From the NCBI GenBank assembly GCA_008973525.1, contig WACJ01000077.1, positions 496,001 through 560,000 on the forward strand: a DNA stretch of 64,000 nt, read 5' to 3'. Both the position numbers and the translations under genes were made by a program. Below the pieces are notes generated by a model. The model made no database searches and was not told the DNA's origin. It saw only the letters and a list, made by a program, of their open reading frames with translations. Source of the DNA: Stenopsyche tienmushanensis. Taxonomy: Eukaryota > Arthropoda > Insecta > Trichoptera > Stenopsychidae. Within the stretch, counting starts at the first letter, position 1. Each line of letters starts with the position of its first letter. Shown in pieces: positions 47,601-59,430 of the stretch.

Positions 47601-49775
47601 AAGCTTAAATTTGAAATAATGAACAGAACGAAGGATAAAAATACATATTTGAGTTTAACTGACTTGGTTGTGCGATTGTGTCCATCTGTTCCGGTTCCAG
47701 TGGTACGTTTTCAAGCGTCAGCTGTGGAATTATCTCTTCTTCAACTATCACCGGTTCCGGAACTACTTCAACGGGTGGTGTTTCTTCGATAATCGGTAAA
47801 CCACTCATCGGGTTAATTTCCTCCCCGAAAAAGACCTATAAATTCACCTCAAAGAATTGAAATATAAAATCGACTACAATATTTAATTTTATATGGAGAT
47901 TTTACGTACATTTTGATTTTCATTTTGAAACGGAACTGTTTCAATCATTCTATTAGTTTCTTCGGGTAGATAATCCAAACGAGGCTATAAAATGTTCATT
48001 TTAAAATATAGTAAGCTCTTTATAAACCGGTTAATTGAATATGAATTACATAAAATATATGGGGAGTTTTTCAATGACTAATAGCGCTAATTATGATTAA
48101 TGTTCTAAACTCATTATTGTTAACACAATTAAAGAAAAATTATATTACATTTTTGTAAAAAATATTAAAAACTTGACAAACCAGATTTATCGACGGCTTT
48201 GATTTTCTATTTTTTCTGAAAATAAATGAATAAAAAGTTGAAAAAACATGTTATTAAATCATTTTAAGTTAATTAATTCAGTTAACACACACATTTCAAG
48301 AAAATAAGAACTTCAAGCTATTCCCACGTAAAAGTTAAATGTCGAAATCATAGAAAAGGTTCTTTCTTTTTACATATTTTACAGGCGTGGTAGGGAAAAT
48401 TTGGCTGAACGAGATTTCGAGAGATCTCTCGATTTCACATCACACATAAATAGGTATACACTTCACTGTGTCTGTCATTAACAATTTCCATCACGTGAAA
48501 AGTAGAATGTAGAAAAAAACAAGTAGGGAGTGCAAGTGCTTAGAAAATAGAAGAAAGCGAATAAGCCACCAGAAGTGCCAATAAGTAGTTCGGAAAATAT
48601 ATAGTATAGCCAACAATAATAAACCCAACCTTTTTACCAAGGATCTAAAAAGACCAACTTACTAACCTTAAACATCAACTTTTCCTAGGATTTAAGAAGT
48701 TTTACTTCTACCACGTGAGAGTACATGTTTTTTAGCAGCACAGAACCACGTGATTGATTGGAAACTTCTCCATAACGTATCCCTCGTGGGGGTTGCCATA
48801 CAAAGTGTTAACAATTTCACTCCGTTGTAGTTCGTAATAACAGCATGTCAATTTTTGGTTTATTTTATTTATTATAGGTCACGGCAAGTATTACATTCTT
48901 ATTTAAAAATGAAAATAGTTATTATTTTAGGGAGGACCGCGGGGGGACTCTCTTATAAGACTGGGGAAGCCACCCAAAGTAAGTAAAAGTAATATTTATT
49001 TTCTAGGATATTGAGATATTATTTTTGGTAAAAAAGTCTCAATTGAGTAAATTTGGCACACTTCTAACTAATAGGCACCCTGTACTCATGTTTTTGGATC
49101 AATATTTGAAATATCAATCAACAAAAACTAATAAAATATAAATATTTTCTACGGTAATCTGAAATTTTAAAAATAGAAGTTATGATGTCATTAATTGGCA
49201 TCAGTCTAGCGAATCTAATTATTATTTCATATTATTTTAGAAATAACTCAATGTTATGGACTTACTTGTCTTTGCGTTTGAGTGCGTTACGTACAAATGC
49301 GTCAATTGATAATACATCATCTGTAAAAGTAATAGTTCAATATAAAGATCCACTGTGAATATTTAAAGCAACAAATTTTCATAAAAGCTCAATTATATTT
49401 ATAGATTACAACTTGTTTTAAAAATGTTCAACGGTTATTCAAGTATTCTTACTCATTAATATGGCGACTTGTCTCTGGTATAGTAGCACAAGACCGTCTA
49501 CAAGCTGACAACTCAGACGAAGCGAGAAACGGCGCTTCGTTCTAAGATCCGTGGTATTGATAGCCATAAAAACATCATCACTGAAAATGAATTAATCGAC
49601 TTATGAAAATGTCCATCGAAATTATTAATAAACTTATATTGTACCATGCTTGTAGGATGCAGCATTTTTTAATCTCTCTATCTGGTATCATTCTGAATCT
49701 ATGTGGCCATGAATTAGCGACCCAACATAGATAAAATTTTCCTCCTCGCCTTAGAGCTTCGTGTACGTAGAACAT
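44636..49775 (-). CDS. REC8-like cohesin kleisin subunit, 12 exons
   Basis: Exons in order: 49775-49645, 49580-49453, 49320-49266, 48215-48182, 47984-47910, 47835-47645, 47081-46994, 46271-46194, 45728-45552, 45472-45144, 44983-44820, 44742-44636; 518 residues with all phases agreeing. Kleisins close the SMC1-SMC3 cohesin ring that holds sister chromatids together. The N-terminal SMC3-binding domain (~1-105) starts MFYVHEALRRGGKFY and continues RFSLRLSCQLVDGLVLLYQR, closer to REC8 (RFSL.LS.QL.) than to RAD21 (ALRTSGHLLLG). The middle is acidic with PEEETNRMIE and VPEPVIVEEE stretches. The C-terminal winged helix (429-518) has ERMVASKVFFNIL and NELLHIMVTQ. Short length and sequence favour the meiotic paralogue, but I cannot exclude a divergent RAD21-type. 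The third-last nucleotide choice at exon 6 (47645) was set by phase. Intron 7 holds a LINE remnant. Confidence 0.82.
46355..46695 (-). mobile_element. non-LTR retrotransposon 3' end (RTE/BovB-like) in REC8-like intron 7
   Basis: Minus strand: TGSRVNTGGCTSVSVNKKYI then ERVQDFKYLGSIL (46684-46580), the strongly conserved post-RT block, then RWADQVNKDATRLGLGNWE (about 46505-46450) and a GPKEPPKET end near 46370. The middle is deleted or shifted. Confidence 0.75.
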
Positions 49776-50353
49776 GATGGCTGCAAATATGAACCGCGCC
49801 AACTTAATAATTCGTACAGATTGGCGCCTTTCAGTAGCGTAGCTCTTAACACTATTTTTAATGGCCATATGATAAAAAAATTTACGCGTTTTTTTTATTT
49901 TTATTGTAAATGACTGTAAAAAATAATTATTATATTGATTTGACTCAGCGGGATTCAATAAAAATAATTTTCAATGCCTAGAATTCTACGAAAAATCAAC
50001 TATATTATAATATATTTTTCAATATTTAATTTAAATATTTTTGCATCTTGCATTTATTATAGACTTTGAAAACAAATATTTGTATTAATTAAATAATAAA
50101 AATTATAATAAAAGTGAATTTTTAAGCTATATTCAAATATTGCACAACATGTTGATAAATTGCGAGGTATGAATTTTTAATAAGTTTTTCTTATTTTAGC
50201 TCGTTGTTCAATTATTTAATGCGCGTATCTTCGCCTAAACATAATATATTTCTGATTTGGTGTTATCATATTTAAGGGTGTAATTTATTATGTTTTGGTC
50301 GAAATTTAAAAAAAGCAGTCCATCTGATATAAACAAACGTCAGAAGCCGTATA
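49776..50353. promoter_or_regulatory. divergent intergenic region between REC8-like and RPS6KC1-like genes
   Basis: The start codons of the two genes lie 578 bp apart, head to head, so promoters for both must lie here. The region is AT-rich, with no TATA box that stands out. An ATG at 50290 opens a frame that overlaps the RPS6KC1-like start. Confidence 0.5.
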
Positions 50354-50433
50354 ATGGCGGGGGCGGAGCGCTGGGTGCGGCGGTTCTCTGTCGGGGAGGC
50401 ACGCCCCCATCGCCGCGGTTTTACACTCTATAA
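50290..50433 (+). other. upstream ORF overlapping the RPS6KC1-like start codon
   Basis: ATG at 50290 begins a 47-codon frame (MFWSKFKKSSPSDINKR...) that ends with TAA at 50431-50433, past the main ATG at 50354, in a different frame. If the mRNA begins upstream of 50290 it would compete with the main start. No sequence evidence fixes the transcription start. Confidence 0.4.
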
Positions 50434-53400
50434 TATTACATCCTATGTAAGATTGCACATTATTACATCTTGCATTTTTAATTGTTCCATATTAAAATTC
50501 GTGTACATTTCCAATTGGAATATGATTATAATGTTCTTTCATCTTTGACACTATGTCGACGCATTTGATTCGATTGTGTTGCAATAGTCCATTCGGCTCG
50601 TATATTTATAAAATGAATGAATTTGTGTGAATTATTTCAGCTCTTTCCCCGCACCTCTCCAGAAGCAATAACCGTTGTTACGGTCTGGAAGCGTTACAGT
50701 GATCTTCAAAAATTGCAACAAAAAATGAAAAAGATGCACCAAGAGCTCTATTTGAAGGGCACATGCCCTAACTTTGAAAAATGGGGCTATTTTAAAAGAT
50801 TCGAACCTGAAGTCATCGAAGAAAGAATAAGATCTACACAGGCTATTCTAGAATTCATTGCTCTTCATCCTCCACTGTTCACAAGCTCAGAGTTTGTTAA
50901 ATTTTTCCAGGTATATAACTTTTTGTCCAGTTATCAATTTATATTATAAAACTTCATTTATGAGAAAATTAAATATTTAGTGTTGCAACAATTAGTACAC
51001 CCGATCCTCATTTTGCATTTTCGCTTCAACGCGGTCAAAAAAAAATTAAAATGATATTAATTGCGTGGACTATTTATGTTGTCCATATTGCATCACGTAT
51101 GATATATTGCAGCCCTAACGTAAGATGCATAATCATGCGTATTTGTAAAAATATTTTTATACATATAAATAAAGAACAAATCTGATTTATTTGAATTTCA
51201 AATTTTAAGATACGAAGAAACAATAGAACCTATGTACCATTTTTGTGCAGATACCTTATCATTTTTTGCACAGTATTCTTTGAAACATATCTCCCATGCA
51301 AAAATAATTAGGTGTGTCTTATTTTATCAGTGTTTACAAACTATTTTATTATTTATTGTCAATTAATTGTTCTTGTTACATATTGATTTTATGTTATTGC
51401 CAATTATCAATAGGCTTAAAGGGGTTTAGGAGGCAGATTTTTTAGTATTTCTCGTTTTTTTTTTTTTAACAGGGAAAGAATGATTAGAATTTGTTTAAAC
51501 TTAGAGAAAGTAGTATTAATATTTTGAAGTACATCTGATTTATTTTTTTAAACATTTCCGTTGGAAATATCCAAGTTATAAACTGATGCCAATGGAAGGT
51601 CGCCATCAGAGTTTGCTGGGAGGCTTTGGCAGGAATTGTAAAAGTCACAATTTTTATTTAAAATCAATACAATATTTTAATTTTATTAATAATATATTTT
51701 TTAAGAATATGAGGCTAGTTTTCATTAAAAAAAAAATTAAAAAAACACATTTTAGAAGCATTTAAACAACATGGTACGATTTTTTACCATTCTTTTGCAC
51801 CTTTCTTGCAAAAAAACACACTTTAAACAATAATATCATCTCAGAATTAGCCTCATGTCTATTGTAATTAAGTATTAATCAGCTATTCCAGAACCATATA
51901 GCCACTTTCTTCTATTTATACGCATAATTTTGAGCTTACATCTCGTCTCTCGGAACTTTTGGGGTTTCCACTATCGGTTAATTCTATCGGTTATTCTATT
52001 TTGGTACTACCATTATTATAGCTTTTTAAAAAACCCTTTCCCCGCCAATTGCCTTGATAATCTGATTCATTATTGTCCTTATATAATATTGTTTAAACAT
52101 AGCTATCACTGTTTGTTCCATGCGTGGTATGAGGCAAGTACTTTTGAGAGGATTTTTTTTGCATTATCGACAAAAATCTTTAAAAAATTGAATGGGAATT
52201 GTTGGGACTTATTTAATAAGCATCATTAGTATTACATTAATATCATTTTGGTTTAATATTCTTCTTGTGTGCTCAATATTGAAAATAGCATGACCTCTAA
52301 GTTTTATTTCTAAACCCAGCGGATTGTATAAGCGAGCATATTGAAAAGTCCTTTGTAATGTTGATACGGAGTATTTGTGGTTTTAGTTAGTGGTAAGATT
52401 AGTGATTGGGAGTTTTGTGGGTGGCTCAATGCATTGTATTTAGTTTAAAGAATGCATTAACAATGCTAGTAAATTTAATGATAAATCCCTTATAGATTCT
52501 GTTTATATGCTTAGTATAAAATCACAATGTAAAATTATTTATTTACATTTTAAATATTGATTATTTTATGGTTTATAAATCTGTGTATTTGGTGTTCATT
52601 ATTAACATTATTCAATTCTGGATTTCACTGCTGTTTACAAATTTCAATTACTTATTGCAATTCCATAAGTAGTTGTCGTTCACATTGAAAGCTATTTTTG
52701 TATTTGAAATATTAAGTTAAATATATTAGTGATCATGTGAAATTTTTAGCGTAACACCTAATGTAAATAAATAATCATTATTAATACATTTTATTGCAGA
52801 CATCTCATCCTGATCCGAATGCCGATATCAAATCAAATCCTCCTGGTAATATTGAAACCATAAGAAATTCTTTACTACTTCCGACTGAACCAATTGCTCC
52901 TTTAGATTATCAGAGCTCTGAAGAAGATTCTTTTTCTATTATTGATTCACCAAGTTAGTAATTCAATTTTTTTACATAGTTTTATTCTGTATACATTTGC
53001 ATTTTTTAAATTTTGCAGATAATCTTTCAAATCAGTAATTTCAGTAATAAAAATTCATTCAGTAATAAAATTCTGCATTAGCATTGTAAAATCATTTTTA
53101 ATTTTTATGGAACATAAAAATACAAATCATAGGTGTGTATCTTAGTAAAGTGGAACGATATAGAAGAAAAATCTTGTTTTTTAATAAGTAATGTAAATTT
53201 TAAATTGTATTCTTTTTATTTTATTTTTCAGTTTCTCCGGTAGATACAATTAGTCTAGATAGTTCTATTGTAATTAAACAAAATACATCACAATCTGCAA
53301 TTAATAAACATTCTACTAAAAGCACCAGATTATTACCAAATGGGCAAAATAAAGAAACAAACCAAAATGATACTGATTTAATGAACATTCCTTGTTCAAG

Positions 53401-56400
53401 TGTAAATAACAATAATCTTCATCCTAATGGTGAGCCATCATGTTCAATATCCAATAATAAATATAAAAATCAATCGGCATCGTTATTCAACTCACCAAAT
53501 AATTTAAATTTACCAGACTTAATTTCATTCGGAAGCTTTAACATGGAGACTTCTCAAATTAGCATAGAATCCAGTGATAGCTTGGGTTCGTTGAATACAT
53601 CGTTAGTTACCAAAAATGGAGATTTTACCAAAGACGAAATTGCTTCCGACACTTTAAGCGAGCGCTGGGAGAGTTCCGGCGAATCTCAAACACCGGCCTA
53701 TTATGGTTCAGTGCCGCAATCGGACACCGATCAAACGATATCTTCTTCTCAGAGCGTAAAAAGTTATTTCAACGGGCAAATTGCCTCAAACGAAAAAAAT
53801 AATAATAGTGTTAACCAAGTACAAAGCATAAACGAACGATCAAACGGTATAGAACCCATAAAAGACGTTCCGCATATAGCTCATAAAAAACATAGCACTG
53901 CAAGTGTTAAAGGTGATGTAGTTGATGCAATATCCCAAAATAATGTTAGTAATACTAGACCACCGAGTAGATTAGATTGCATATCTGTGGATAGCTCATT
54001 TAGTTCCTGCATTGATATTCAAGAAAACTATGTATTTGAAGCTGGCTACCTTTTAAGTCTCGGCGCAAGAAATGAATCCAAGGGTGAATATTTAAAGGCA
54101 TTTGATTGTTATAAATCTGCCATAGAAAAAATGCTGATTGGTGTTCAAGGTAAGAATTATATTTTTTATGCTCAAAATTCTATTTGGATAAATTTAAAAG
54201 TATATATTGTAAATGTACAATAATAATGATTTACATTGGGATGGCACATTTGCACTTCTAAGGGATACTCCAAAGGGATAATCTACAATGAAGTTCATTT
54301 AAATAACGACATTCCTAACGGGACGATCTAATATTAAAAATATTTCTAATATATTTGCATTTGATCAAAATAGTCTTATAATTTATTCAAGCACTTTACA
54401 AATAAGCAAATGTATGAAATATTTGTTTGTTTCTTTGTTATCAGCATGTGCTATCAAGTTGTCTATACAATTATATGTGATAACAATTTAAATTTACGCA
54501 CTTGTACTCGCTCGTCTGTTTTGAGAGCATTAAATTTCACTCAATGCATTTTTCTACCGTAGCATAAAATGTGCATAACGTACTAGTTCGCAGTTCGAAA
54601 AGGTGTAAAATGAATACTATAATGGCGTTGATAAAATATCCAATTGTGTATTTCGGTTAGTATGAATTGATTTGTTTTTTATTTTGATGCGTACATCATT
54701 TATTACGATGTTAACGAAACAACAAATAATTCTGATTGGACCGATTTTTAAATCTAATCTTTTCATTTGTTACTCAGAAAATAAGCGAATTATACTATCC
54801 GTATACGTTTTTAACGAGAAATTAAACAATAAAAATGTAATTTTATCTTTTATTGTTCTATTATCTATTTCCGTAGAATTGGAATTAATTACCATAGCTA
54901 CGTATAATAACATTGCAACCACTTTATGAGTTTCGTTATCTTCACACGTTGGGTATCTGTAATATCTAAAGATGATCTCATGCCTGAGCAATTTCGCATG
55001 TGTGAAAACAGTATATAATTAGCTAAATCAGCGATGTTCAATGTAACATCTCTTTTTAAACGGATGAGAAATTCAATAAAAAGTATATTTTGAACTCTTC
55101 TTCAATAAATGTGTTGTTTCATTGTTTAAACAAATTTCTGATTTGATAAATTGTCGGTTTTTATTTTTAAAAATGTTTATGATAATATAATCGTCCTTTA
55201 TAATACGAGTATTATCAATTTTGATTTAGAACTACTATAAATTTAAAATATATATATATAATAGATCTTGTAGGATCTTTAATTTAATTACTCCGTAAAA
55301 TGAAAACCACTGGATTATATGGGAGTATAATAATAAAAATAATAAAAAGCCGCAGATGCATCTGCGTATATTTATCCACTTTGTATTTTGTATTCGTTGC
55401 ATGTTTTCTTTTGCTGCAACACTGCATTTTATCTCTCTTGGCCTACATAATTACATTTGCATTACTTTAAGCTAGATGATTTCTTATCCGTACATTTCAT
55501 TCTATCTCGTATTGTTGCTCAAATCTGTTTAGTGTTGATTGCTCACTTTATAAAATTTGAATTGTTTATTCCGTCATATCAAATTGGTGAATCTGAGAAT
55601 CAAATTTTTAAAACGTGTCTGAATTTCAATTGGATGCTAAAATTTAAATTATACTTTTTTTCTATTAACTAAATTTAAAAATGATAATTAAATTGGATTA
55701 ATATTTTAGGTGACACTAATGAACTCCGTCGGCAGTTTGTTAAGGATAAAATAACAAGATATCTCTCTCACGCTGAAAAAATATATACTACTTATTTGAA
55801 CGATCCAAATAATGAGGTATTTGCTAATTTCATTATTAATGCCGCATAAAATGTATTGTTTTAATTTGCATCATTGAATTTTAACTTGGAAAAATTTCAC
55901 TGTGCGTTGGAAAAATGTTAACGATAAAAATCGTCACTAATGAAGCAACCGAAACTAGTTATTCAATAAAATAAATTAAAACGTATTTTGTGCCTTAATT
56001 GCTATCAATTTTTTTTTTTGTATATGCACTCAAAAGTATTTTGACAAGTATAATTTTTAGATTAACTAAATATATATATATATATGTATAAACGCTTGAA
56101 TCAACTGCTGCTTAAGATAATAATGTGTTTCAATAACATGTTTTTATATAAAAATTATATTTCTCCATTGTATGGTATCTTTGAAAGCAGTCCTGGTTTT
56201 CGACTACATGTATTGCAAAAATAATTAGTTTGTAAAGATTTATTTGAAATTCTGTGACATATCTCCGAAGCTTGTCGATTTCTTCACTCTCAAAAGGTGA
56301 CTGACTTGCCACGGTGTTTTGCATGGCGAGTGTGGAATGACCGCATTTTTTTATATTGAGTTTCGTTATCTCTGATTTGTCGGGGCAATGTTTTGGTTTG

Positions 56401-59400
56401 TGACAAGGTCGTTTAGATACTTAAAAGCTTGCAGAGAAATTCTTGCAGAGAATGAATAGAGTTAAGATTCATACAGTTCCTTGTTGTGGTGACTGAGTGC
56501 AGACATACAACCGGAACAGCAAAAGGATTTGGTTCCATTTATTTATGGGAGTTTCCTATAAAGCCTCATTATTCAAATAATTTACTTGATGATCCAACTC
56601 CTCCCACAGTTGTTTTATTGGACCGATCCAAGATTCTCCAGGACTTCCAGGTGGCATATACTCTTCAGCATATGGTAACATTGGGTTCTTTAATATTATC
56701 AGCATACATTGATCGATTTATATTCTCTTTAATTATAATTGATGGCTGAATTCCGTGACAAAGAAAATCTATCTTCTGAGAGCTATTTAGTTTTTTTGAA
56801 GTTTATGTTGCGGCCACACTTTATCAAAAGCCTGAGTTACGTCCAGGAATATTGCCGAGCAATATTTTCTATCTTCTAAGTCCTTGTGGATTCTATTAAA
56901 GATCCTGTGTATTTGTTCCACAGTCGCATGTTGTTGATAGAATGCAAATTGGCGATTAGGTATTAGGTTGTTTTTCTCAATTATTGGCTAAGTCTATTTA
57001 GTAATAGTTATTCAAAAATTTTGGGTATTATTATTTTGCAAAAGGTTTTTATATCCACCACTATCGAAATTATGTTTACTTTCTTCATCAAATTTAAATT
57101 CTAACAGTTCTTCTTGGTAAGATGTATCGGCTTCCTCAATATTATCAACTTCCAGTTGTACACCTTCACGTTTGATATCTTCAAATCATTTTTCTATATC
57201 CAATTTAAGTTCGTTAAGATGGCTACTGAACTTTTAATCTCCTTTAGAGTTCATCATCGTTATCTTACCTAACCTCCACCATGAAAGCTTGAATGCCCAC
57301 TAGTAAGCGTTAGGGATCAGGTTGATTATAACTGGTTTAGTCATACAAACCTTGTTTTTGTATAGTGTTGCATGAAAACAGGATAACAAAAAATATTTTT
57401 GTCAAAATACTTTTCATCGCTACTGTATATGATTCTGAATTGTTTTTGTAACGGTTTGAGATTTTAAAAATACAGGTAATTAATGCATTTTTATTTTATA
57501 GATGCCTGACGATAATAGCACTTTACCAAATGAGCCATTAAAACCCAAGGCACAATCCATAAAACACTGTGATGCGAGTAATCTTTGTAAACCGTACAAT
57601 GAACTCAGTAAATACCGTGTCCTTGGTATAATTGAAGGACAAGTGCTTTTTGTATTATCTTCTGAGACACAAGAGTGTTATGCTATGAAGGTATTTTATA
57701 AATATTTATTGATATGTACGTACAAATGCAAAATGCTTGTTTTTCTATATCGATTACTTCGTTATTTACAGGTTGTTCAAAAAACATGCAATCAAATATC
57801 TGATGATGAATACTTTTTAAAAGGATCTCTTGATAATAAGCTTCCAACACTTCCAATAAATATTCCTTATGTGGTGAAGCTCATATCGTATATTGAAACA
57901 TCAAATCTTCTATTTCTTGTCTTACAATACGTGTCTGGTGGAAAACTATTTGATTATATAAATAATCATGCAAAAACTGTTCCGAATACGCCAGCTAGAG
58001 AAGTCAACCTGGAAAATGTATTTATTGATCCAGCTAATATGAAAACACATTTTATTGCCATGCAAGATTCATTTCGAATTCAAGACATTGTAGATAGTAT
58101 AGAATTTCAAGATGCTAAAATAAAAAAAGAACAAATAAATCGATTAAACGATGAAACTGCAAATAAAAATGATTTTGTGGAAAAAATGAGTAAATTGGAA
58201 ATAAAAAATACCCTCAAGACTGATAATAATACTAAGTTCGATAGTGATCTCGATATATCTGTGAATGATATAGTTATTAATTCTCAAAGGCTATTATTAA
58301 ACGTCGATAATGTCCTCTCGGGAAATTTCTCAGATAAAAAAGATGATATTAAAAAAGACTCGTCAAATGATAGTCTTTTTATAAATACATATGAAAACAA
58401 TAAAAAAGGGAAGCTAAGTTTAATGGTGACTGAAGTTGAGGAGGCGTTTGATGGCTTTCAGGAAAAATTAGAAAAAATAGTCGGAGACCAAAATCAGAAA
58501 AATGTAAGGATTTCTATAAAAATATAAGCGAAGTTCGTATCAATATCGATATTGGTTTTTGATAGAAATTTTTTTCAGACTGTATCGAAAAAATGTGCCT
58601 TACCTCCGAAAGCAATTTGCAAATGGGGAGCTGAATTATTAACAGCAATCGATCACCTTCACCAACACGGAGTCATTTGTCGGTAAAATATTTACGTTTC
58701 TAAAAATAAATGAATTATATTACGCTCGGATATCAAAAATTGAAACGCTTATTGCCAAAAAAATTATACGTATTTTTCTTGTAGAACTCTCAATCCTGAC
58801 AATCTACTCTTGGGCGATCGTGGACATTTAGTGGTGTCATATATAATAGGTAGAAATTCGCAAGATTTCATTGTTCCTCTTCTCAATAATATGAATACTG
58901 GACGTTCATACGATGTTTATATCGCGCCGGAACTTCAACAGTTCTTTTTTCCGAGGGAGGACGATGGAAAAATTGATGAGAGAGTGTGCGACTTTTGGAG
59001 CTTTGGTGCTCTTATGTACGATCTTATAATTGGAACGGTAATCTTTTTTATTCCGTTTATATTTATTAATAAGCTTAAATAACTTCATGTTTGTGTAATT
59101 CATTGTGAAAAATTAATATTTTTTAGCCACTGTCCTTAACACACCCAACTGGGATCAATTCTCATACCATAATCAATTTTCCTGAAGATTTATCACACGA
59201 CGCTGAATCCTTATTGACCCAAGTACATATTTTTAAAATAAATACTTTTATATGTATTGTGTTTGTATGTTAATGGTTTTCTTTGCATTTTGTTCTAGTT
59301 GCTTTGTTTTAATCCGAGAGAAAGACTCGGTAGTGGACCTTTGGGAATTGACGAAATTAAAAGCCATTCATACTTTAAACATATTGATTGGAGCATAATA

Positions 59401-59430
59401 GAAGAAGATTTCATTCATGACAACAAATAA
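50354..59430 (+). CDS. RPS6KC1-like PX-MIT-pseudokinase protein, 11 exons
   Basis: Exons: 50354-50446, 50641-50910, 52800-52953, 53232-54149, 55710-55816, 57502-57690, 57772-58503, 58579-58682, 58785-59037, 59127-59222, 59299-59430; 1015 residues. The human relative binds sphingosine kinase 1 and phosphoinositides on endosomes. PX domain, residues 1-121 (RRGFTLYNITSY, VVTVWKRYSDLQKL, FTSSEFVKFFQ). A Ser/Asn-rich linker runs to about 440. The MIT domain is at ~447-512 (AGYLLSLGARNESKGEYLKA). The kinase-like domain starts near 540 with a probable VAIK-type lysine (YAMK, 577), a long acidic insert (~650-820), then CRTLNPDNLLLGDRGH, a CDFWSFGALMYDL block and RERLG...HSYFKHIDW. The catalytic HRD Asp is Thr here and the DFG motif is absent, so phosphotransfer is unlikely. 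Intron 5 (55817-57501) contains a LINE remnant. The start codon follows a GC-rich leader. Confidence 0.92.
56780..57050 (-). mobile_element. non-LTR reverse transcriptase fragment in RPS6KC1-like intron 5
   Basis: Minus strand: NLIPNRQFAFYQQHATVEQI, HRIFNRIHKDLEDRKYC and AIFLDVTQAFDKVW (about 56970-56800), the fingers and first catalytic block region of Jockey-type reverse transcriptases. The catalytic-loop segment that should follow is not recognisable. Confidence 0.75.

Noticed and set aside
47605..47860. Plus-strand Ser/Thr-rich frame 47678-47860
   Set aside because: Complement of the Glu/Pro/Val-rich exon 6 of the REC8-like gene.
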